From Spirogloea muscicola (taxonomy: Eukaryota; Streptophyta; Zygnematophyceae; Spirogloeales; Spirogloeaceae), in assembly GCA_009602725.1 (NCBI GenBank), contig WELB01000347.1, positions 45,692 through 58,630 on the forward strand: DNA of 12,939 nt. The letters are read 5' to 3'. Position numbers and translations under genes: made by a program. Position 1 is the first letter of the stretch. The number at the start of each line of letters is the position of its first letter. The notes below the pieces were generated by a model that worked only from the letters and a program-made list of their open reading frames with translations, had not been told where the DNA came from and ran no database searches. This document shows, one piece after another, positions 7,224 to 12,939 of this stretch.

Positions 7224-7480
7224 ATGGAGGAGTGTGTGATCTGCTGCCTGTCGGAGCCTGGATTGGTCTTTCAGTGTCCTTCAGACAGCATGGTATTGCA
7301 CACCTCCAGTGCGCGGCCAAGCCCTCCTCGGGAGGTAGAGCGGTCGGCTGCTGAAGCAGCGGCTGCTGCGGAGCCAGCTGCGGCGGCTGTAACGTTCCCT
7401 CCGGTTGGGAGTGCCAACGGTGTCGGAAATCTTACAACGGTACCGGCTCTGCCCTCGGCGCCGCGGCCTTGGGCCTTACA
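7224..7480 (+). CDS. Candidate first exon of the SET-domain gene (uncertain)
   Basis: An open frame from an ATG at 7224 (in-frame ATG also at 7116) runs to a strong donor, GTAAGT, at 7481. It would encode an N-terminal segment rich in Ala, Pro and Ser (AAEAAAAAEPAAAAV), as in a transit peptide or disordered leader. However it reaches the donor in phase 2, while the next clear exon at 7590 needs phase 1. An alternative donor at 7420 (GTGTCG) would fit the phase. The Gly-rich N-terminal SET segment expected between this and the next exon is absent. Either this is not the real first exon, or the gene is damaged here. Confidence 0.3.
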
Positions 7481-7589
7481 GTAAGTCAGCCCGTCACTGA
7501 CAGCTACAGCTCTTCATACTATCTGACAATCTGGCTGGCTGTTGTGCTTGGGTGCTGCACACGCAGCAAATGATCTGATCCCCTACCAG

Positions 7590-10355
7590 GGCGCATCAAG
7601 GATGTCATCCTTGCCTGCTGGGTGCTGCGTGAGCGCGCCAAGGGCAACCCATCGTTCTGGGCGCCATACATCCGTATCTTGCCCCGCACCTTCAATACGC
7701 CTTTCTACTTTGATGACGCAACACACGAGCAGATTGACTACAAGCCCATGTTCGAGAAGGTGTGTAAGCGGAACTCCCAGCTACTGCTATGCCATATCTA
7801 ATTACTTGTTATCTGCAGAAGAGGGCTGCCGAAAGTTCAGCTCTTTGTCTTGGTTGATAGACTAAGCTGATGGTCAGAAGTCAGACTCAAGTCCAGGTCA
7901 CAGTCCTGGAATATCGCCTTCTCTACTGTGTCGGGCAACATGGAGATACAGCCTCGCTCAAAGTCTGGTTCTGCGGACCTCCCATGATCTGGCCGCCACG
8001 TGTGTGACAATGTGCACTGTGGGCGTCCAGATTGACGATCGCCTCAATTATGTGGACTCCGTTTTAAAGATCGCTTCACCCGAGTCAGTTGCGAATGCCA
8101 CCAAGGAGGAGTCAAAGTGGGCGATGACCGCCGTGTGGACTCGCCAATTGGGTGTGAGCTTCTCAGGGGCTACCACGCCTAGGGCCGAGGATGACAGCGC
8201 TCTTGACGGTCACTCCACCAACACGCAAGTAGGCACAGACCTCGATGGCTCAGCTTCAATGACCGAAAACGCGAGCACCGATGGCGGAGCAGGCATGACG
8301 GAAGCAGCCGCAAAAGCAGCGGAACCACTGCAGGAAATGCTTGCCAGCGGCGGAGCGGAGGTTGGTGGAGGCACACTTACCCCTGCGGGCGGTGTGGAGG
8401 TCGTAACAGAGGTGGATGTGACTACAACGCGGCTTGCCATGCTACTGGTCTTCTTCGAGTTTCTGAATCACAACCACGCCATCTGGCAGGTGGGTGCTGC
8501 AAGACAGAGCAAGCTTTCCTTCATGCCCTCCATCCTTGTCATGATGCATCTGAATCTGTCTACGTATCCTGAAGATCTAGATCAAAGCCTTGTGATTGTT
8601 GACCTCCAACCGCGTGCATCATCCGTTAGCGAAGAAGATCTGGTGTCCTCAGTGCTCCAGCATAAGTAGAGCTAATTCTAGGGACGCCATAGAGGGGGTA
8701 CTCAATAGGACCGCTCTATGTCAAATTATGCTTTCTTGGCCTGATGGCGCTGCCAGAAGCCCTGCCGATTATGCAGGACTGAGATTCACTTTTGGTGCTG
8801 AGGCTGCATAGAGAACTGCTGAAGCAGCCTAAGTGCAAAGTCATCTGAGATGTAATGTTAGTATTGCCCGCAATGTTGCTAGGAAGAGACCTTTGTGACC
8901 CTTACTCTTGGTGGCCAGTCCAGTGCAGCCGCGGACACTGAGTACCTGTACTTGTCAGCGGGCAGCACGCTAGTAGAAGGCCAGGAGGTGTATGCTAATT
9001 ACGGCTCCAAGGACGATGACCAATATTTCATGGACTATGGCTTCGTCCCCGTGCGCAGCCTGGACTTTGAGCTCTTGTCCTCCTCCTGACTGAGTCGCTG
9101 TTCACACACTCAAGACCTTCGGATTGCGTCTTGTGTGGCCGAGTATGTCACCGGTGCTGGAACTCTCTGCATCGTCAACGTTCCAGCATGTACTGCCATC
9201 ATGGTGTGCTCTCTGATGTCAGACGGCAACCCATACAACAAGTACGAGCTCTTCGACAGCGCGAATGCGATTGTGAAGCACTATGCGACACGGTGGGGCG
9301 GCCAGTGGGTGACGCGCGTCAACGGCGCGGACGCGATTCACGCCGTGCACCAGTCGGCCGTCGCATATGAGGCCTACCTGGGCAAGCTTAACCACAGCTC
9401 GGACGTGCTCCAGGGCGGCGAGAGCGATGGTAGCAGCGACTGGCCACCATGGGACCAGGCGACGTACCCAGTCTGGCTAGAGAGCCGCGTTGAGCCGCGG
9501 CTACTGGCGGCCTATGCTGCCATATGGTTGTCTCACAGCAACACAATAGAGCGTAAGCCTCCACGCAATGTGTCGCCTTCTGTTCGTATGATTCCAGCTT
9601 CTGACGCACCTCCTGACAACCACTGGCATTGGTGCTTAGAGTCGGGGTTCCGAAGGGTCAGACTATCAGGCTATGACACAGCTTGCAGCATAGCAGCAAC
9701 GTCTTTCGTGAGGACAGGGCATTGCAGGGTCGTGGGCACAACTGCCATCTTATGGAAGGGAGCCTCTGTAATGGCTGCCACCAGCAAGCATGCCTGCTAG
9801 GCACTACCAAGGAGCCCATTTGCGGAGTCAGGGCCATGTCCTCAAGGGCCCGCTTAGCGAACGCAGGAATGTGGCTGACAATTTCACGTGCAATGTAATA
9901 CAGGCTTGGACCAGGAGAACATCGACTTTGCACAGATCGCTTTGGCAGCGCACAAACTTGGCAGCAACTTCCCCGTCCAGAAGGCGTCATGCGATAGCCT
10001 AGCAAAGGCTTTGTCACCGTATGTCACGGTGGCAGTGCGTTTCGCAGCGCATGCCGTTGCCAAGAAGCTTGCTGAGGAGGCCTACAACTTCAACACCATT
10101 TATCTTGAGGATCTGGACTTGGAGTCGCGAGCATCCACGTACACCTTCCCGTGCGAGGACAGTGACGAGGAGAACTACAACGGCACAAGCGGAGGCCAAT
10201 GTCTACATGAGATGCAGGTGCACCTTAGCCGGCAGATGACACTCGCCCTCAAGTACCGCATGGCGAAGAAGAAGTTGCTGTGGAAACTGAGTCAGCACCT
10301 TGCAGATATCTGTGACGCGTCGCCAAACTACTTCCCCCACAGCAGGGTGAATTGA
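7590..10355 (+). CDS. SET-domain protein, Rubisco LSMT-like lysine methyltransferase (multi-exon, model incomplete)
   Basis: Likely exons are 7590-7759, 8031-8489, 8919 to about 9050, about 9144-9552 and 9904-10355 (stop TGA 10353-10355). Junctions 7759/8031, 8489/8919 and 9552/9904 keep frame with GT-AG borders. SET hallmarks in order: GNPSFWAPYIRILP; ESKWAMTAVWTRQLGV; the FFEFLNHNH catalytic-site motif; then GQEVYANYGSKDDDQYF followed by MDYGFVP. A helical tail with ALKYRMAKKKLL resembles the LSMT substrate-binding domain. Members use S-adenosylmethionine to methylate lysines, such as in plastid or ribosomal proteins; this one's substrate is unknown. Oddities: an Ala/Gly/Thr-rich acidic insert (about 8158-8400), no visible N-terminal SET segment, and an in-frame TGA at 9087-9089 unless an intron removes it. 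The family is confident; intactness is not. Confidence 0.75.
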
Positions 10356-10609
10356 TTCTGTAACTGTATGCATATCATCATGACCTCACAAGATGATACA
10401 GTAGGCAGCAGTCAAAAGGACTGCATGTGTGGTGCACCACAATGTGCTTCTTAAAACTTATGCTTAACACTGAAAGGTGCAACTGGGCACGAGCGTTCAA
10501 GGTTCTGCATGGACGCTCTTATTCCGAGATACTGCAAGCATTGATGACTGCCATAAACACAAGCATAGCTGCAACGCTCATGGCCTGGGCTGCCAGGTCT
10601 CAGTCGGCC
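10356..10609. other. Intergenic gap between convergent genes
   Basis: 254 bp between the SET gene stop (plus) and the DUF1350 gene stop (minus). The 3' UTRs probably meet or overlap here. No minus-strand TGTAA was seen for the DUF1350 gene. Confidence 0.6.
10359..10363 (+). terminator. TGTAA polyadenylation motif
   Basis: TGTAA is the usual green-algal polyadenylation signal. It starts 4 bases after the SET gene stop, which is unusually close, so this may be chance. Confidence 0.3.
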
Positions 10610-12643
10610 CTAGAAACGCCGGGGTGGCGAGTAGACGTCCAAGGTGGTGGCCCTGGCTCCCAATCCCATCCAGACGGCCAGCTCGTTCACGAGCTGCTCA
10701 ACGTCTTCCGTCACCTCCTGCCGGAAGCGCTGCGGGTCTGCAGGCACGCCGATGGACTGGTTCACGCTGCGCGCAAAGTCGGCGAGCGGCGTCCCGGTTG
10801 TCAGGCTCTGGAAGAGCTGCCCGCCTTGGCTCACGACGTCCATCACCCCTTGCGGGATCTCCACTTCCGGCATGAGCTGCCCCAACGCCACCCCGATTAC
10901 ATGTCCTTTTCAGCAATCTCAGTGCACATAATGCTTCACAAAAACCATATGATGGTTCACATGAATTCAAAACCCCAACAGCACACTGCTACAACCACTG
11001 TGTCACCTTGTAATGACCAGTAGCGACTCAAACAATCAGAGATATGCCCACCTCAAACGAGGCCTACACTGGCAATTACGAAGCTGCTCCCCAGACTCAC
11101 ATGTGACCAGTGGTGCGAACCCCAGCCACAACAGGTGGCCCGCTGAGCGGCTCAGCATACCTGCTGGAGCGGGCGAGCATGGTCCCCGGGAAGCACCCGG
11201 AAGCTCAGGTCCAGGCTGGCGCTGACCGACGAGCCGCAGCTGAGCATATCCGCCAGCCGCGCCGTCTCATCGATCGAGTCGTCGCTGAAGCGCAGCAGCA
11301 GGTTTCTCTTCACTCCATAGTACTGCTTGACCTGCGGAAGACCTCAGTGGCGGCCGGGCTTGTACGTCAGCCCAGCAGAAAACCTTACCACCACCATTGG
11401 CGACGTAAGTTGCATGAGAGCCGGTATTATTCAAGTTGCCAACAAAAATGTGCATCCAGCATTCTGCATGACTCTACTGTGAAGCTTTGGAAGTACAGCC
11501 GGGTGTTCCAGCATATACCATGCGCGTCGTCTCATCGGGGGACGGCACAAAGGCATCCTTGCCGGCAGTGAGATCGACGTACAGCGGTGGCAGTTGCTCA
11601 ACCAGCGGCAACAGCTGGCGCAGCATCGGCGGGCTCAAGTTCTGAAGCTGCTTGATTGCCATCTCCGCCTGCCGGCTTGCACAACGACACCGATGAGGAT
11701 ATTGGCCTCCAATGCCCGCGGCGCCCACGAGCAAGGCTTGAAGCGACAAGGAGGAGCAGTGCGCAGCGGCAGCGGCTCACCCCCATGCGGACGCCCGGCG
11801 ACGCGGTGAGCTGCGAGAGCAGCGGCCCGAAGTTCTGTGCAAACGGGAGGATGACCGGCGAGAGCAGCGGGATGGCCTTGCTCGCCTCCTGCAAGCAAGG
11901 ACCGTAGTGCGATGAGCTCAACACATCCCACAGGCATCTACTGCAGCATGTGAGGCTTGGAGGGCAGGCCTGGCTCGCACCTTGTTGTTGAAGGAGATGA
12001 AGACGTTGCCGGCGCGCTGCACGGCGTACCTCGACCCTGTGTCGGCAGAGTGGCGGACAGACGGCCGGTGGACAGTCAGACTGAGTTGCGGCTTGGCGGC
12101 ACCTGCTCTGCTCTGCCGGCTAAGTGCTTAATTGATGTAACGCCAGCACAATGGCATGTAAGACAGAAGGTGCTGAAGGGAAGTACAGAGCTGAACGTAT
12201 TTCAGTTAGTGGCAATAGTTGACGGCACCTATGAGGAGGTGGGCGAGCGCGCCGAGGGAGTGGCCGACGCTGAAGACCGGCAGCCTGACGACCTGGCAGC
12301 ACGTCGTGAACGACAGCGGGTGTCAGGGCCATTGCCGTAGGGTGTCTCGACGGCGGCAGTAGCCCAAGTGGGGTAGCCGGCGGAGGTGCCGCTCACGGTC
12401 TCGTCCTGGAGGCGGCGCATGGCGCGGTCGAACTTGGCCTGCGCCTCGTCGGCGATGCGCAGGTGGTCGAAGCCGCTGGCGAAGGGCGTCGCCACGACCA
12501 GCACGCCCCTGCGTGCGGTGAAGCCGCCGTCGGGAATGCCAGACACAGGAATGAGTGGCGTGGGAGGCAGGGCCGCTTGGCTGCTGTCCTGCGGGCTTGC
12601 CATCGATGGGATCGCCGGAAGGTGGACAGCGGCAATGGGTTAC

Positions 12644-12676
<33 letters not shown>

Positions 12677-12872
12677 AGGCGCCCACCTCTCGGAGAGGCG
12701 CTCGAGGAAGAGGCGGTAGGTGAGCTGCGGCGAGGCGCCGACGAAGGCGCCGCCGACGAAGTGCACGACGGCGGCGGGCAAGCCCGAGCTGGGGCGGAGC
12801 ACCCACGAGCCCTGCGGTGATGCGTCAGCGTCAGCAGAGCCGGCAACGGCGGCAACGACGACGGTGGCAGCA

Positions 12873-12915
<43 letters not shown>

Positions 12916-12939
12916 AGCGGCGCACCTCCACCTCCTCCC
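10610..12939 (-). CDS. DUF1350 family alpha/beta-hydrolase-like protein (8 exons, 5' end outside window)
   Basis: Exons on the minus strand: 12939-12687, 12508-12397, 12292-12229, 12036-11981, 11888-11781, 11668-11519, 11331-11161 and 10876-10610 (stop 10612-10610). All seven introns are GT-AG and every junction keeps frame, giving about 390 residues. The core has the DUF1350 signatures HFVGGAFVGASPQLTYR, VVATPFASGFDHLRIADE, the nucleophile-elbow-like VFSVGHSLGALAHLL, SRYAVQRAGNV and AIPLLSPVI, and late LPGDHARPLQQ, whose His could be catalytic. The family occurs in cyanobacteria and plants, where it is predicted to be plastid-located; its reaction is not known. The visible N-terminus has 13 Ala from a GCC repeat, then an Ala/Val-rich stretch; the true start and any transit peptide are beyond the window. 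The gene looks intact. It converges with the SET gene. Confidence 0.9.
12647..12676. repeat. (GGC)10 microsatellite in intron 1 of the DUF1350 gene
   Basis: Ten uninterrupted GGC units (GCC on the coding strand), starting about 10 bases after the intron 1 donor. Confidence 0.9.
12875..12913. repeat. (GGC)13 microsatellite coding a poly-Ala run
   Basis: Thirteen uninterrupted GGC units. On the minus strand they are GCC codons for 13 Ala near the N-terminus of the DUF1350 protein, upstream of its conserved domain. Confidence 0.9.

Noticed and set aside
10427-11023. 198-aa plus-strand open frame
   Set aside because: It is antisense to the last exon and intron 7 of the DUF1350 gene, whose exons are supported by conserved motifs and matching splice phases.
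12323-12820. Long plus- and minus-strand frames through the first exons of the DUF1350 gene
   Set aside because: They read through intron 1 or run antisense, and arise from GC-rich triplet repeats.
1-12939. CRISPR array, bacterial defence island, toxin-antitoxin or prokaryotic operon
   Set aside because: The genes are spliced and eukaryotic, and no regular repeat-spacer array or prokaryotic operon structure is present.

Overview
This window looks like nuclear DNA of a photosynthetic eukaryote, most likely a chlorophyte green alga. Both recognisable genes are cut by GT-AG introns of about 90-430 bp. One gene encodes a DUF1350 protein, a family of cyanobacteria and plastid-bearing eukaryotes. 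Low-complexity Ala runs are coded by GCC repeats, and a TGTAA motif, the usual green-algal polyadenylation signal, follows one stop codon. The species cannot be named from the sequence.

Layout. 1-120: last 39 codons of an Ala/Pro/Lys-rich protein. 538-1805: two full copies and one partial copy of a tandem unit of about 548 bp, each full copy carrying an ATC-rich block with a 21-bp periodicity. 2640-4280: non-coding, with six scattered copies of a 19-bp hairpin-like motif. 4297-6826: a transposon cluster. It holds a 551-bp solo LTR (target duplication ATCCT), a 634-bp related solo LTR (target duplication GAGGC) split near its 3' end by a 409-bp TIR element with a 3-bp duplication (ACA), and a reverse-strand 555-bp LTR followed by a primer binding site matching the initiator tRNA-Met. 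No reverse transcriptase, integrase or transposase gene is present, so these are remnants or non-autonomous copies.

7590-10355 (+): a SET-domain protein of the Rubisco large-subunit methyltransferase (LSMT) type, in several exons. Its expected N-terminal SET segment was not found, and one exon junction contains an in-frame TGA, so the model is incomplete or the gene is decayed. 10610-12939 (-): a DUF1350 alpha/beta-hydrolase-like protein. Eight exons join without any frame conflict, and the 5' end runs off the window. The two genes are convergent, about 250 bp apart. Nothing in the sequence links their functions. I found no CRISPR, prokaryotic defence locus, rRNA or tRNA gene. The most informative structure is the nested transposon stack and its readable insertion order.
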